Assembly (NCBI RefSeq): GCF_014651135.1
Contig: NZ_BMWH01000030.1
Span: 1-64,000 of the forward strand
Direction: 5' to 3'
DNA from: Streptomyces echinoruber
Lineage (GTDB): Bacteria > Actinomycetota > Actinomycetes > Streptomycetales > Streptomycetaceae
DNA: 64,000 nt
The notes under the pieces are model-generated. The model was not told the origin of the DNA and made no database searches. It saw only the letters and a list, made by a program, of their open reading frames with translations. How positions within the stretch are numbered: position 1 is the stretch's first letter; each line of letters opens with the position of its first letter. Of the stretch, positions 42,960 to 51,984 are shown piece by piece. Both the position numbers and the translations under genes were made by a program.

Positions 42960-43862
42960 ATGTCCGGTGACGCCCTCAGCCAGGACCCCGCCGAGATCAG
43001 AAGACGCATCGACACCACGAAGGCGCACCCGGCCCGGGTCTACGACGTCTTCCTCGGCGGCAAGGACCACTACCCGGTCGACCTCGAGGCGGCCGCCGCC
43101 GCGCTCGCCGCCAACCCGCGCGGCTACCTCGACGTCCGGCACAACCGCGACTTCCTGCGCCGCGCCGTGACGACCCTGGCCGGGGAGGAGGGCATCCGCC
43201 AGTTCCTCGACATCGGCACCGGGCTGCCCACGGCGGAGAACGTCCACCAGATCGCCCAGCGCATCGCCCCCGACGCGCGCGTCGTCTACGTCGACAACGA
43301 CCCCGTCGTCCTCGCCCACGCCCGGGCCCTGCTCACCTCCGGCCCCGAGGGACGCACGGATTACATCGACGCCGACCTGAAGGACCCGGACCGCATCCTC
43401 GAACAGGCCGCCCGGACGCTCGACTTCAGCCGGCCGATCGCCCTGTGCCTGGTGGCCGTCCTGCACTTCGTCGAGGACACCGAGGCCCACGCGGTCGTAC
43501 GGCGCCTCGTCGAGGCCCTGCCCCCGGGCAGCCACCTGGTCCTCAGCCACCTCACCGAGGACCTCAACCCGGAGAACATCCGCGCCGTCCAACGCACCTA
43601 CACCGAGCGCGGGTTCACCTTCGTGCTGCGCTCCCGCGCCGAGGTCGAGCGGTTCTTCACCGACAACGGCCTCAAGCTGGCCGAGCCCGGTGTCGTCCCC
43701 GTGCACCACTGGCGGTTCGACCACGACGCGCCCGTCCCGGAGCAGCCCGACGAGGACTACCTCGCCACCCTCGACGCCCTCGAGAAGGTGCGCTACGCCG
43801 ACATCAACGACGTGACGGACGCGGACATCAACGTCTACGGGGCGGTGGGACGCAAGGGCTGA
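42960..43862 (+). CDS. SAM-dependent methyltransferase (Methyltransf_19 / DUF574 family)
   Basis: 300 residues. The family signature is at the start: PARVYDVFLGGKDHYPVD (about 24-41). FLDIGTGLPTAENVH (about 83-97) is the SAM motif I, VVYVDNDPVVLAHARALL motif II, and VAVLHFVEDTEAH a later block. This family is greatly expanded in Streptomyces; substrates are mostly unknown. ATG with CAGGAGA six bases upstream. It stands alone between hemB and a secreted-protein gene. Confidence 0.93.
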   Translation: MSGDALSQDPAEIRRRIDTTKAHPARVYDVFLGGKDHYPVDLEAAAAALAANPRGYLDVRHNRDFLRRAVTTLAGEEGIRQFLDIGTGLPTAENVHQIAQRIAPDARVVYVDNDPVVLAHARALLTSGPEGRTDYIDADLKDPDRILEQAARTLDFSRPIALCLVAVLHFVEDTEAHAVVRRLVEALPPGSHLVLSHLTEDLNPENIRAVQRTYTERGFTFVLRSRAEVERFFTDNGLKLAEPGVVPVHHWRFDHDAPVPEQPDEDYLATLDALEKVRYADINDVTDADINVYGAVGRKG

Positions 43863-44030
43863 CGGCCGAGCCCGGGGCGCCGCAGATCCTCTGACGGCAC
43901 GACAGCCGTCCTCTGACGGGACGACAGCCGGGGGACGCCCGCTGTCGGGGGCGTTGTCAGTGGCGGCTGTTACAAAGGGGGTGCGGGCGTTCACTGGAAG
44001 CGCCCGCACCACTACGGAGGGGGATCATCC

Positions 44031-44981
44031 GTGCGTACACGCACCAGATGGCGGCGTTCCCTGGGCGGCGCGCTGACGGGCCTGGCCGTCGCCGTCGGCC
44101 TCACCACGGCGCTCGCCGAGCCCGCCGCGGCGGCCACCACCACCCCGGTGGCCGTCACCAAGTACAGCTACACCAGTGCCGCCGGCGACTACATCGGCCA
44201 GGGCGGCAGCGCCTCCTACACCCCGTCGACGGCCACCATCACGGCCGGCGGAGACGCGCAGTACGTGCGTTTCCGGGTGTCCACCGACACCACCTGGTGG
44301 GACGTCGAACTCGCCGCGCCCACCGGCGAAAAGCTCCACCCCGGCATCTACCGCGACGCCGAGCGCGCCGCCTTCCGCACCGGCCGCTCCCCGGGCCTGG
44401 ACGTCTCCGGCGACGGGCGCGGGTGCAACGAGGTCTACGGCCAGTTCTCGGTCAACCAGATCGAGACCGACGCCTCCGGCGCGATCACCGTCCTGGACGC
44501 CACCTACACCCAGCACTGCGAGAGCGCCGACGCCCCCGCCCTCAAGGGCGTCGTCAAGTACCGCGCCCACCCCCTGTCCTACGCCTACACCAGTGACCCC
44601 GGCGACTACATGGGCCAGGGCCTGAGCCAGACCCACACCGGCGCCACCAGCACCTTCTCGCTGAGCGGCTACGGCGCCGGGGGCATCCAATACGGCGTCT
44701 CCGGCAAGCGCGAGTACTGGACGGCGCTGATCACCCCGCCCACCGGGGAGAACCTGGAGGCCGGGCGCACCTACCGGACCGCGCGCAGCCACGCCGAGGG
44801 CACGGCCGGGCTGGACGTGTTCGGCAACGGGCGCGGCTGCAACACCTCCACCGGCACGCTGACCGTCACCAAGCTCGCGCGCGGGGACGACGGCACCGTC
44901 AAGGCGTTCGCGGCCACCTTCGTCCAGCACTGCGAGGGCGGCGACCCCGCACTGCACGGCACGATCCACTACTACGCCTGA
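44031..44981 (+). CDS. Secreted protein with internal duplication
   Basis: 316 residues, GTG start with GGAGGGGG upstream. Signal peptide 1-34 (TGLAVAVGLTTALAEPAAAA). The mature part is two repeats of about 125 residues: YSYTSAAGDYIGQGGS pairs with YAYTSDPGDYMGQGLS, RSPGLDVSGDGRGCNEVYG with GTAGLDVFGNGRGCNTSTG, and TYTQHCES with TFVQHCEG. Each repeat keeps two Cys, probably one disulfide, in a beta-rich fold. I do not recognise a function; similar secreted proteins occur in other streptomycetes as I remember. Confidence 0.85.
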   Translation: MRTRTRWRRSLGGALTGLAVAVGLTTALAEPAAAATTTPVAVTKYSYTSAAGDYIGQGGSASYTPSTATITAGGDAQYVRFRVSTDTTWWDVELAAPTGEKLHPGIYRDAERAAFRTGRSPGLDVSGDGRGCNEVYGQFSVNQIETDASGAITVLDATYTQHCESADAPALKGVVKYRAHPLSYAYTSDPGDYMGQGLSQTHTGATSTFSLSGYGAGGIQYGVSGKREYWTALITPPTGENLEAGRTYRTARSHAEGTAGLDVFGNGRGCNTSTGTLTVTKLARGDDGTVKAFAATFVQHCEGGDPALHGTIHYYA

Positions 44982-45098
44982 TCCCGCGGCCCCTCGGCCC
45001 CGCGGCCCCGCGATCCCGTAAGGCCGCAGGATCGCAGGGACGGTCCTCCGGGTGGCCCTGACCGGGTCACCCGGAGGACCGGTGCCGCCTCGACCGGG

Positions 45099-46133
45099 TC
45101 ATCCGGAGGAGCGGGTCGCCGGGACACGGGCGGCGGCGGCCACGCGGGCGGTGACGCACTCCGTCCTCCCGCCCGCCGCCGGCCGGAAGCAGGCGCGGAG
45201 GACGGTGCCGGGGCGTGTGACCAGCATGGGGGTGTAGATGTACGACATGGCCTCGGTGCCGTTTTTGATCGTGACGGAGCGGGTGCGGCCGGACGCGGTG
45301 ACCTCCAGCCGGTCGCCGACGCGGGTGTCCCACATGCGGGCCCAGCCCGTGCCGCACTCCGTGCTGAAGCGGATCTCCACCCCGGCGCCGGTCGCGGTGT
45401 GGTGGAAGGCCAGGTTGGCCGGGTGGGCACCGCAGTGCGTGGTCATCGGGTCCCCGCCCTCGCAGGCGGCGCCACGGCACAGCGGGGCGAGGACGGACGG
45501 GGACGGACGCGGAGCGGCGCCGTCCGGGTGCGGCAGCAGGAAGAAGGCCAGCGCGACGGCTCCCGCGGCCACGGCGCAGACGGCGGCGAGCAGCGCGGCG
45601 GCCGCCCCCTTGCGGTCGGCCCGCGCCGTCTCCTCGACCGTGGCCGCAGGCCCGGACGAGGCCGGAGCCGCAGACGGCGGGGGCGTCGGCGGGGACGGCG
45701 CCGGGGACGGCGCCGGAGGCGGCTCCTTCCGCGCGCGTCCACGTGCCTCCGCCTCCGCGAACTCCCACAGGGCCAGGCAGCGCCCGGCCGGTTCGCGGGC
45801 CAGGCGGCACAGCTCCTGCACGGCCTGACGCGGAGGCAGCGTCTTGCCGTTGAGGTAGCGTTCCCAGGACGACTTGCTGTACGGGGTGCGTTTCTCCAGG
45901 CCGACCAGGCTGAGGCCCGTGCGGGCCTTCAGCTCGCGCAACGTGGCGGCCAGCCGCGCGCCCTCCGAACTCTCCGTGGTCTCCGTGGTCTCCGTGGTCT
46001 CCGTGGTCTCCGTGGTCTTCGGGGTCTTCGAAGACTCCGCAGGCTTCGCAGGCTTGGGGGGTTTCGGAGAGGTCCCGCCCGTGGTCCCCGGCGCTCCGGT
46101 CGCGCTCGTCGGCCCGGTCATCGGTCCGGTCAT
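45099..46133 (-). CDS. Membrane-tethered HTH regulator with DUF2690 ectodomain
   Basis: 344 residues. A Lys/Pro/Thr tail with TTE tripeptides encoded by a 9-bp repeat (1-57) precedes an XRE-type HTH at 58-112 (LSLVGLEKRTPYSKSSWERY). A Pro-rich linker leads to one membrane helix at about 177-200. The outer part (210-344) is DUF2690: LCRGAACEGGDPMTTHCG and VEIRFSTECGTGWARMWD. Topology puts DNA binding inside and DUF2690 outside. Overlaps the upstream gene by four bases; a second ATG at 46121 is possible. Confidence 0.85.
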   Translation of the reverse strand: MTGPMTGPTSATGAPGTTGGTSPKPPKPAKPAESSKTPKTTETTETTETTETTESSEGARLAATLRELKARTGLSLVGLEKRTPYSKSSWERYLNGKTLPPRQAVQELCRLAREPAGRCLALWEFAEAEARGRARKEPPPAPSPAPSPPTPPPSAAPASSGPAATVEETARADRKGAAAALLAAVCAVAAGAVALAFFLLPHPDGAAPRPSPSVLAPLCRGAACEGGDPMTTHCGAHPANLAFHHTATGAGVEIRFSTECGTGWARMWDTRVGDRLEVTASGRTRSVTIKNGTEAMSYIYTPMLVTRPGTVLRACFRPAAGGRTECVTARVAAAARVPATRSSG

Positions 46134-46975
46134 CCGCGCAGGACCTTCCAGGTGTGCGGCCCGACGATGCCGTCCGGGGGCAGGCCGACCCGATGCTGCA
46201 GGTCCTTGACCGCGGCTTCGGTCCGCGGGCCGTAGATACCGTCGACGGCCCCCGGCGAGAAGCCCGCCCGGCGCAGCAGGCACTGCGCTTCGGCGACGTC
46301 CGCACCGGCCTGGCCCTGTCCCAGGATGGCGTCCCGGGTGCGGCTGTTGCCCGCGTACCACTGGCCGTGGACGCGCTGGACGTGGCAGGTGTAGACGGGC
46401 GGCGATCCCGGTTCCGGTCCCGACGCGGCGGCGGTGGAGAGCGGGGGCGCCGTCGTCCGGCCGCCGGTGCCGTCGTCCGTGAGGCGTACGACCAGCAGGA
46501 CCGCCGAGGAGACGGCCAGGACGAGGGCCACGGCCCCCGCCGCCACCGCGACCCGCAGCGCACGGCCGTGCGGACGGGCCGGTTTGCCGACCGCCGCCGG
46601 GTCCGCCTGGTCCGCCTGGTCCGCCGAGTTCACCGGGGCCGCCGAGTCCGCCGTGCCCGACTCCGGCCGTGCGGCGGCCGCTTCGGGCGGGGAGGGGGAA
46701 CGGCGCCCCCGTTCCCAGCCCTCGGCGGCGAGTTCGTGCAGCACCAGCAGTCGTGTCGGATCCTCGCCGCCGATCCGGGCCAGCGCTTCCACGGCCTCCC
46801 GGGGCGGCAGCGACCTGCCGTGCAGGTACCGTTCCCACGACTTGCGGCTGTACCCGGTCTTCGCCGCGAGCCGGTGCATGCTCAGATCGCCGTGGTCCTT
46901 CAACTGCCGTAATCGCACCACCAACTGCCGCACCCGCGGATCCAGTTCGGCGGGCAGCGCCTTCCAACGCGACAT
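46130..46975 (-). CDS. Membrane-tethered HTH regulator with peptidoglycan-binding ectodomain
   Basis: 281 residues. HTH at 16-70 (LSMHRLAAKTGYSRKSWERY), closely related to that of the next gene. A Pro/Ala/Asp linker, one membrane helix at 141-164, then an extracellular part ending in a peptidoglycan_binding_1 domain (222-281: DVAEAQCLLRRAGFSPGAVD and GIYGPRTEAAVKDLQ). This is the design of a one-component sensor that touches the wall and the DNA. Translationally coupled to the DUF2690 partner and divergent from a secreted peptidoglycan-binding protein. Confidence 0.87.
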   Translation of the reverse strand: MSRWKALPAELDPRVRQLVVRLRQLKDHGDLSMHRLAAKTGYSRKSWERYLHGRSLPPREAVEALARIGGEDPTRLLVLHELAAEGWERGRRSPSPPEAAAARPESGTADSAAPVNSADQADQADPAAVGKPARPHGRALRVAVAAGAVALVLAVSSAVLLVVRLTDDGTGGRTTAPPLSTAAASGPEPGSPPVYTCHVQRVHGQWYAGNSRTRDAILGQGQAGADVAEAQCLLRRAGFSPGAVDGIYGPRTEAAVKDLQHRVGLPPDGIVGPHTWKVLRG

Positions 46976-47356
46976 GTTCCCCCCTACTCGCGTCCCGGGA
47001 CCTCGGTCATCGGTCCCCGTTGGTCATCGGTCCCCGTTTCCGCCGGACTTCCTTGAGTTTCCACGGCCTGCCCCCCGCGGCGGTTCCCGTTCGGCGGTGA
47101 ATCCACCTGTTCGGACTACCCACCCTGGGCGGACGTTCCGCCGCCCGCCCGCCCGGTGCGGGCGTCCCGCCGAGACGTCCCACGGGACCACGTCTTTGCA
47201 GGTCAGCGCATGAGACGTCCCGCGAGGACGCCACTTCGGCGGCAACCGTGGCGGCCCGCGCCGCCCGCCCCGCAGTCTCGAGGTGCCGGCGGCGCCCACC
47301 ACGTCGGGCGCCGCCCGACACCCGAACCCGACATCCGACATCCGAAAGGGAAACGC
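46976..47356. promoter_or_regulatory. Divergent control region with direct repeats
   Basis: 380 bases between the tethered-regulator operon (minus) and the secreted peptidoglycan-binding gene (plus). GAGACGTCCC occurs at 47172-47181 and 47212-47221, exactly 40 bases apart, the first followed by ACGGGACCACGTC so that GACGT/ACGTC form an inverted repeat. These are candidate operators for the HTH proteins. No gene is visible in it. Confidence 0.5.
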
Positions 47357-47809
47357 ATGCGACCGAACCTCATGGCGAGGACCCTCGTCGCCGCCACCGC
47401 CGTCGCCGGGATCGCCGCCGGGAGCCTCGCGGGTGCGACGGCCGGCTTCGCGGCCCCCGCCCCGGCCGCCAAGCCGGCGGTGAGCGCGCAGGCCGTCTCC
47501 GCGCAGGCGGTGAACAACCTGGGCCTGACCAAGGCGGAGGCCAAGAAGCTCCAGCGGGTGCTGAAGGCCAACTGGGGCTACCGCGGCCCGATCGACGGGC
47601 TGCTGGGCACCGGGAGCTGGCAGGCGATGCAGCGCTTCCTCAAGCGGTACTACCACTACAACGGCCCCATCGACGGGATCGTCGGCAAGGGCACGGTGAA
47701 GGCGCTGCAGCGCTGGCTGAAGGCCAACTGGGGCTACCGCGGCCCGATCGACGGCATCCCCGGGGCGAAGACAAAGGCCGCCTTCAAACGGTACTGCGAC
47801 TCGCTCTAA
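47357..47809 (+). CDS. Secreted protein with three short peptidoglycan-binding-like repeats
   Basis: 150 residues, ATG with AAAGGG eight bases upstream. Signal peptide 1-33 (LVAATAVAGIAAGSLAGATA). The mature part carries repeats ending YRGPIDGLLG, YNGPIDGIVG and YRGPIDGIPG, each with a preceding amphipathic helix (LQRVLKANWG, MQRFLKRYYH, LQRWLKANWG). The GPIDG-x-x-G turn is typical of peptidoglycan_binding_1. It has no catalytic domain. Its gene is divergent from two regulators, one bearing the same type of domain. Confidence 0.87.
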   Translation: MRPNLMARTLVAATAVAGIAAGSLAGATAGFAAPAPAAKPAVSAQAVSAQAVNNLGLTKAEAKKLQRVLKANWGYRGPIDGLLGTGSWQAMQRFLKRYYHYNGPIDGIVGKGTVKALQRWLKANWGYRGPIDGIPGAKTKAAFKRYCDSL

Positions 47810-47852
47810 CGGCGACCCCGCCCCCTCCCTGCGAACGGGCGAACCGAAGCGA

Positions 47853-47892
47853 CCGCGGCCCGCCCTCCCACGGGGGAGAGGGCGGGCCGCGG
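47853..47892. terminator. Hairpin after the peptidoglycan-binding gene
   Basis: A perfect 15-bp inverted repeat (47853-47867 with 47878-47892), 44 bases after the stop. It forms with the next hairpin a double barrier between convergent genes. Confidence 0.88.
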
Positions 47893-47913
47893 TACACCGC
47901 GTCGGAGCCGAAA

Positions 47914-47951
47914 CTCGGGACTTCCCGGGCCGAAGCCCGGGAAGTCCCGAG
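47914..47951. terminator. Hairpin after argS
   Basis: A perfect 17-bp inverted repeat (47914-47930 with 47935-47951) with a stable CGAA tetraloop, ending 9 bases from the argS stop on the minus strand. Confidence 0.92.
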
Positions 47952-47960
47952 CGGGTTGCC

Positions 47961-49739
47961 TCAGAGCCGCTCGGGTGTCCTGATGCCCAGGAGGGCCATG
48001 CCCTGGTGCAGGGTGCGGGCGGTGATGTCGCACAGGAACAGGCGGTTCTCCACCTGGGCCGGCGACTCGGCCTTCAGCACCGGGCACTTGTCGTAGAAGC
48101 CGGTGTAGAGGGTGGCCAACTGGTAGAGGTACGCGGCCAGCTTGTGCGGGGCGTACTCGGCGGCCGCCTCGTGCACCGTCTCGGCGAAGGCGTCCAGGTG
48201 CAGGCCCAGGGCGCGTTCGGCCTCGGCCAGCTCCAGCTCCGGGTGCGCGGCCGGGCGGTGGTCGCCGGCCTTGCGCAGGATCGACTGGATACGGGCGTAG
48301 GCGTACTGGAGGTAGACGGACGTGTCGCCGTTGAGCGAGACCATCTGGTCCAGGTCGAACTTGTAGTCCCGGCTCGCCGACGTCGACAGGTCCGCGTACT
48401 TCACCGCGCCGATGCCCACCTGGGCGCCGCGCTCGGCGATCTCCTCCTCGGAGAGCTGCCCCTGGGTGTCCTTCTCGCGGACGACGGCCGTGGCCCGGTC
48501 GATCGCCTCGTCGAGGAGGTCGACCAGCCGCACCGTCTCGCCCTCACGGGTCTTGAACGGCTTGCCGTCCTTGCCGAGCACCGTGCCGAAGGCGAGCTGG
48601 TGCGCCTTGACGTCGTCGCCCAGCCAGCCGGCCCGCCGCGCCGTCTCGAACACCATCCGGAAGTGCAGCGCCTGCCGGGCGTCCACGACGTACAGGATCG
48701 TGTTCGCCTTGAGGTTGAAGACGCGGTCGCGGATCGCGGACAGGTCGGTGGCCGCGTAGCCGTAGCCGCCGTCCGACTTCTGCACGATCAGCGGGACCGG
48801 CTTGCCGTCCGGGCCCTTGATGTCGTCGAAGAAGACGCACAGCGCGCCCTCGGAGCGCACCGCCACGCCGGCCTCCTCCAGCAGGCGGCAGGTCTCGGCG
48901 AGCATGTCGTTGTAGCCGGACTCGCCGACGATGTCCTCGTCGCGGATCTCCATGTCCAGCTTCTCGAAGACCGAGTAGAAGTAGATCTTCGACTCGTCCA
49001 CGAACCGCTGCCACAGCTCGCGCGTCCGCGGCTCGCCCGCTTGGAGGTCCACCACCCGGCGCCGGGCCCGCGTCTTGAACTCCTCGTCGGAGTCGAACAG
49101 CTTGCGCGCCGCCTTGTAGAGGCGGTCCAAATTGGACATCGCCTCCTGGCCGGAGGCCGCGGTGTCACCGGTGTCGGCCTTGTGGTCCAGCTCGTGCGGG
49201 TGCTCGTCCAGGTACTGGATGAGCATGCCGAACTGGGTGCCCCAGTCGCCGATGTGGTGGCGCCGGACCACGTTCTCGCCGGTGAACTCCAGGAGCTTCA
49301 CCATCGCGTCGCCGATCACCGCGGAGCGCAGGTGGCCGACGTGCATCTCCTTCGCCACGTTGGGCTGGGCGTAGTCGATCACCGTCGTGCCGGGGTGCTC
49401 CGCGAACGGCACGCCGAGGCGGCCCTCGGGGTCGGCGGCGCGCGCGGCGAGGTTCTCGGTGATCGCCCGGTCGGCGATCGTGATGTTGAGGAAGCCGGGC
49501 CCGGAGACCTCGACCTCCTTGATCACGTCACCGGTCGTGACCTGTGCGACGACCTGCGCCGCCAGGTCCCGCGGGTTCGTCTTCGCCTTCTTCGCCAGCG
49601 CGAGGATGCCGTTGGCCTGGTAGTCCGCCCGGTCGCTGCGTCGCAGCAGCGGGTCCGCGTCGGTCTCCGGCAGCACGGCGGAGAGAGCGGACGCGAGACG
49701 CTGGTGGACGGAAGCGGTGAGGGACGTGACCGGGGCCAT
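47961..49739 (-). CDS. argS: Arginyl-tRNA synthetase
   Basis: 592 residues from ATG 49739. Class I synthetase: an N-terminal tRNA-binding domain, then the HIGH-type motif AKEMHVGHLRSAVIGDAMVK (in the order HVGH), and the C-terminal all-helical anticodon-binding domain beginning near DTSVYLQYAYARIQS. The end IRTPERL is typical. It charges tRNA-Arg in the cytoplasm. It is divergent from lysS across 350 bases, matching S. coelicolor order as I remember it. Confidence 0.96.
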   Translation of the reverse strand: MAPVTSLTASVHQRLASALSAVLPETDADPLLRRSDRADYQANGILALAKKAKTNPRDLAAQVVAQVTTGDVIKEVEVSGPGFLNITIADRAITENLAARAADPEGRLGVPFAEHPGTTVIDYAQPNVAKEMHVGHLRSAVIGDAMVKLLEFTGENVVRRHHIGDWGTQFGMLIQYLDEHPHELDHKADTGDTAASGQEAMSNLDRLYKAARKLFDSDEEFKTRARRRVVDLQAGEPRTRELWQRFVDESKIYFYSVFEKLDMEIRDEDIVGESGYNDMLAETCRLLEEAGVAVRSEGALCVFFDDIKGPDGKPVPLIVQKSDGGYGYAATDLSAIRDRVFNLKANTILYVVDARQALHFRMVFETARRAGWLGDDVKAHQLAFGTVLGKDGKPFKTREGETVRLVDLLDEAIDRATAVVREKDTQGQLSEEEIAERGAQVGIGAVKYADLSTSASRDYKFDLDQMVSLNGDTSVYLQYAYARIQSILRKAGDHRPAAHPELELAEAERALGLHLDAFAETVHEAAAEYAPHKLAAYLYQLATLYTGFYDKCPVLKAESPAQVENRLFLCDITARTLHQGMALLGIRTPERL

Positions 49740-50089
49740 AGGTGTGGGTGCCGTTCTCCTCGGGCGTATGGGTTTACCCGGCCAGTATCCCACGGGGGGT
49801 AAAGCGAATTTCCGCCGCGTTCTTCCAGCGGGTTCTTCCGCCGCGTTCTTCCAGCGGGTTCTTCCGCCGCGTTCCGGCGGGTCCTTCCGCCGGGTTCTTC
49901 CAACGGGTTCTTCCACCTGGTTCATCCGTCGGGCCCCGACGGGCCCCGGCGGATCTCGGGTGTCCCCCGTCCGCGCCCCGCTCCGGCGCCCGGACGGGGC
50001 GCGGCCCGCGTACGCAACAATGGAATCGCCGGCCGCGGGACCGTGACGGTCGCGCCGGCGGAAATTCCAGGAACTTCCAGGAAGAGGAC
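49740..50089. other. argS-lysS divergent gap with 13-bp repeats
   Basis: 350 bases that must hold both promoters. 49817-49922 is a tandem repeat of 13-bp units alternating TTCTTCCAGCGGG and TTCTTCCGCCGCG (about eight units). 50040-50089 leads into lysS with AGGAA/GAGGA sites. No gene and no T-box-like leader seen. Confidence 0.7.
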
Positions 50090-51841
50090 GTGCCGATCGT
50101 GGCTCAGAGCACCGAGACCACCGACTGGGTCTCCCGTATCGCGGACGAGGTCATCGAGGAGTCGGAGCGCCGGGCCCCGGGCAAACCGGTTGTCGTCGCG
50201 TCCGGGCTGTCGCCCTCCGGACCCATCCACCTGGGCAACCTGCGCGAGGTCATGACCCCGCACTTTGTCGCCGACGAGATCCGGCGCCGCGGGTACCAGG
50301 TGCGGCACCTCATCTCCTGGGACGACTACGACCGGTACCGCAAGGTGCCGGCCGGCGTGACCGGGATCGACGAGTCGTGGGCCGAGCACATCGGCAAGCC
50401 GCTCACCTCCGTGCCGGCCCCGAAGGGCTCCCCGCACCCGAACTGGGCGGAGCACTTCAAGGCCGCCATGATCGAGTCGCTGGGCGTGCTCGGCGTGGAG
50501 TTCGACGGCATCAGCCAGACGCAGATGTACACTTCCGGCGCCTACCGCGAGCAGATCCTGCACGCGATGAAGCACCGGCACGACATCGACGCCGTCCTCG
50601 CCCAGTACCGCATCAGGCCCAAGCCCGCCGAGCAGAAGAAGCAGCAGGCGCAGAACGAGCCGGTCGACGAGGCCGAGCTGCAGGCGGCCGAGGGCTCCGG
50701 CGCGGCCACCGAGGACGACGGCTCCGGTTCGGCCGGTTACTTCCCGTACAAGCCGTACTGCGGCAACTGCGAGAAGGACTTCACCACCGTCACCGCCTAC
50801 GACGACGACACCACCGAGATGACGTACGCCTGCTCGGCGTGCGGCTTCTCCGAGACGGTGCGGCTGAGCGAGTTCAACCGCGGCAAGCTGGTGTGGAAGG
50901 TCGACTGGCCGATGCGGTGGGCCTACGAGGGCGTCGTCTTCGAGCCGTCCGGCGTCGACCACTCCTCGCCCGGCTCCTCTTACCAGGTCGGCGGGCAGAT
51001 CGTCGGCATCTTCGGCGGCAAGCAGCCCATCGGCCCGATGTACGCCTTCGTCGGCATCACCGGCATGGCCAAGATGTCGTCCTCCCGGGGCGGCGTGCCC
51101 ACCCCGGCCGACGCGCTGAAGATCATGGAGCCGCAGATCCTGCGCTGGCTCTACGTCCGCCGCAAGCTCAACCAGTCCTTCAAGATCGCTTTCGACCAGG
51201 AGATCCAGCGCCTGTACGACGAGTGGGACCGGCTCGTCGCCAAGGTCGCCGACGGCACCGCGCTGCCCGCCGACCGCGCCGCCCACCTGCGCGCCGTCGG
51301 CACCGCCGCCGGCGAACTGCCGACCACCCCGCGCCCGCTGCCGTACCGCACCCTGGCGTCCGTCGCCGACATCACCGCCGGCCACCAGGACCAGGCGCTG
51401 CGCATCCTGTCCGACCTCGACCCGGCCAACCCGCTCACCTCCCTCGACGAGGTCCGCCCGCGCTACGACCGGGCCGAGGCGTGGATCAACACGCACGTCC
51501 CCGCCGAGCAGCGCACCATCGTGCGCGACGAGCCCGACGTGGACCTGCTGAAGTCCCTCGACGAGCAGGCCCAGCAGTCCCTGCGCCTGCTCCTGGACGG
51601 CCTCGCCGACCACTGGTCGCTGGACGGGCTGACCCACCTCGTCTACGGCGTGCCCAAGGTGCAGGCCGGGTTCTCCGCCGACGCGACGCCCAAGGAGCTG
51701 CCGCCGGAGATCAAGACCGCCCAGCGGTCCTTCTTCGCGCTGCTCTACCGGCTCCTGGTCGGCAAGGACACCGGGCCGCGCCTGCCCACGCTGCTGCTCG
51801 CGGTGGGGCAGGAGCGGGTGCGCAGGCTGCTCGGGGAGTGA
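50090..51841 (+). CDS. lysS: Lysyl-tRNA synthetase, class I
   Basis: 583 residues. A class I LysRS of the archaeal/spirochaete type rather than the common class II enzyme: SPSGPIHLGNLREVMTPH gives HLGN (HIGH) and AKMSSSRG gives KMSSS (KMSKS). Two CxxC pairs, CGNC and CSAC, near residues 220-260 form a zinc site. A linker rich in Gln, Glu and Ala (about 180-210) is disordered. GTG 50090 (VPIVAQSTETTDW) matches my memory of the streptomycete start; GTG 50099 is possible. Confidence 0.95.
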   Translation: MPIVAQSTETTDWVSRIADEVIEESERRAPGKPVVVASGLSPSGPIHLGNLREVMTPHFVADEIRRRGYQVRHLISWDDYDRYRKVPAGVTGIDESWAEHIGKPLTSVPAPKGSPHPNWAEHFKAAMIESLGVLGVEFDGISQTQMYTSGAYREQILHAMKHRHDIDAVLAQYRIRPKPAEQKKQQAQNEPVDEAELQAAEGSGAATEDDGSGSAGYFPYKPYCGNCEKDFTTVTAYDDDTTEMTYACSACGFSETVRLSEFNRGKLVWKVDWPMRWAYEGVVFEPSGVDHSSPGSSYQVGGQIVGIFGGKQPIGPMYAFVGITGMAKMSSSRGGVPTPADALKIMEPQILRWLYVRRKLNQSFKIAFDQEIQRLYDEWDRLVAKVADGTALPADRAAHLRAVGTAAGELPTTPRPLPYRTLASVADITAGHQDQALRILSDLDPANPLTSLDEVRPRYDRAEAWINTHVPAEQRTIVRDEPDVDLLKSLDEQAQQSLRLLLDGLADHWSLDGLTHLVYGVPKVQAGFSADATPKELPPEIKTAQRSFFALLYRLLVGKDTGPRLPTLLLAVGQERVRRLLGE

Positions 51842-51858
51842 CAGTGACACCGTGAGCG

Positions 51859-51890
51859 AAGCGCCCGGTGCCCCACGGCACCGGGCGCTT
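51859..51890 (+). terminator. Hairpin terminator after lysS
   Basis: A perfect 14-bp inverted repeat (51859-51872 with 51877-51890), CCAC loop, followed by TCTC. It begins 18 bases after the lysS stop. Confidence 0.9.
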
Positions 51891-51984
51891 TCTCATGCGT
51901 TCTCGTGCGTTCTCGTGCGCTCTCAGGCGGAGGCGATGGCCTCATGCGGATGTGACGGCCTCGTGCGGATGCATGCGACGGGCC

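Noticed and set aside
46976..47356. c-di-AMP (ydaO-type) riboswitch before the wall-binding gene
   Set aside because: Considered because such switches precede wall-hydrolase genes in Streptomyces, but I could not find the conserved core and the inverted repeats do not fit.
49740..50089. T-box or other tRNA-sensing leader before lysS or argS
   Set aside because: No specifier-loop or antiterminator pattern is visible; the gap is mostly 13-bp repeats.
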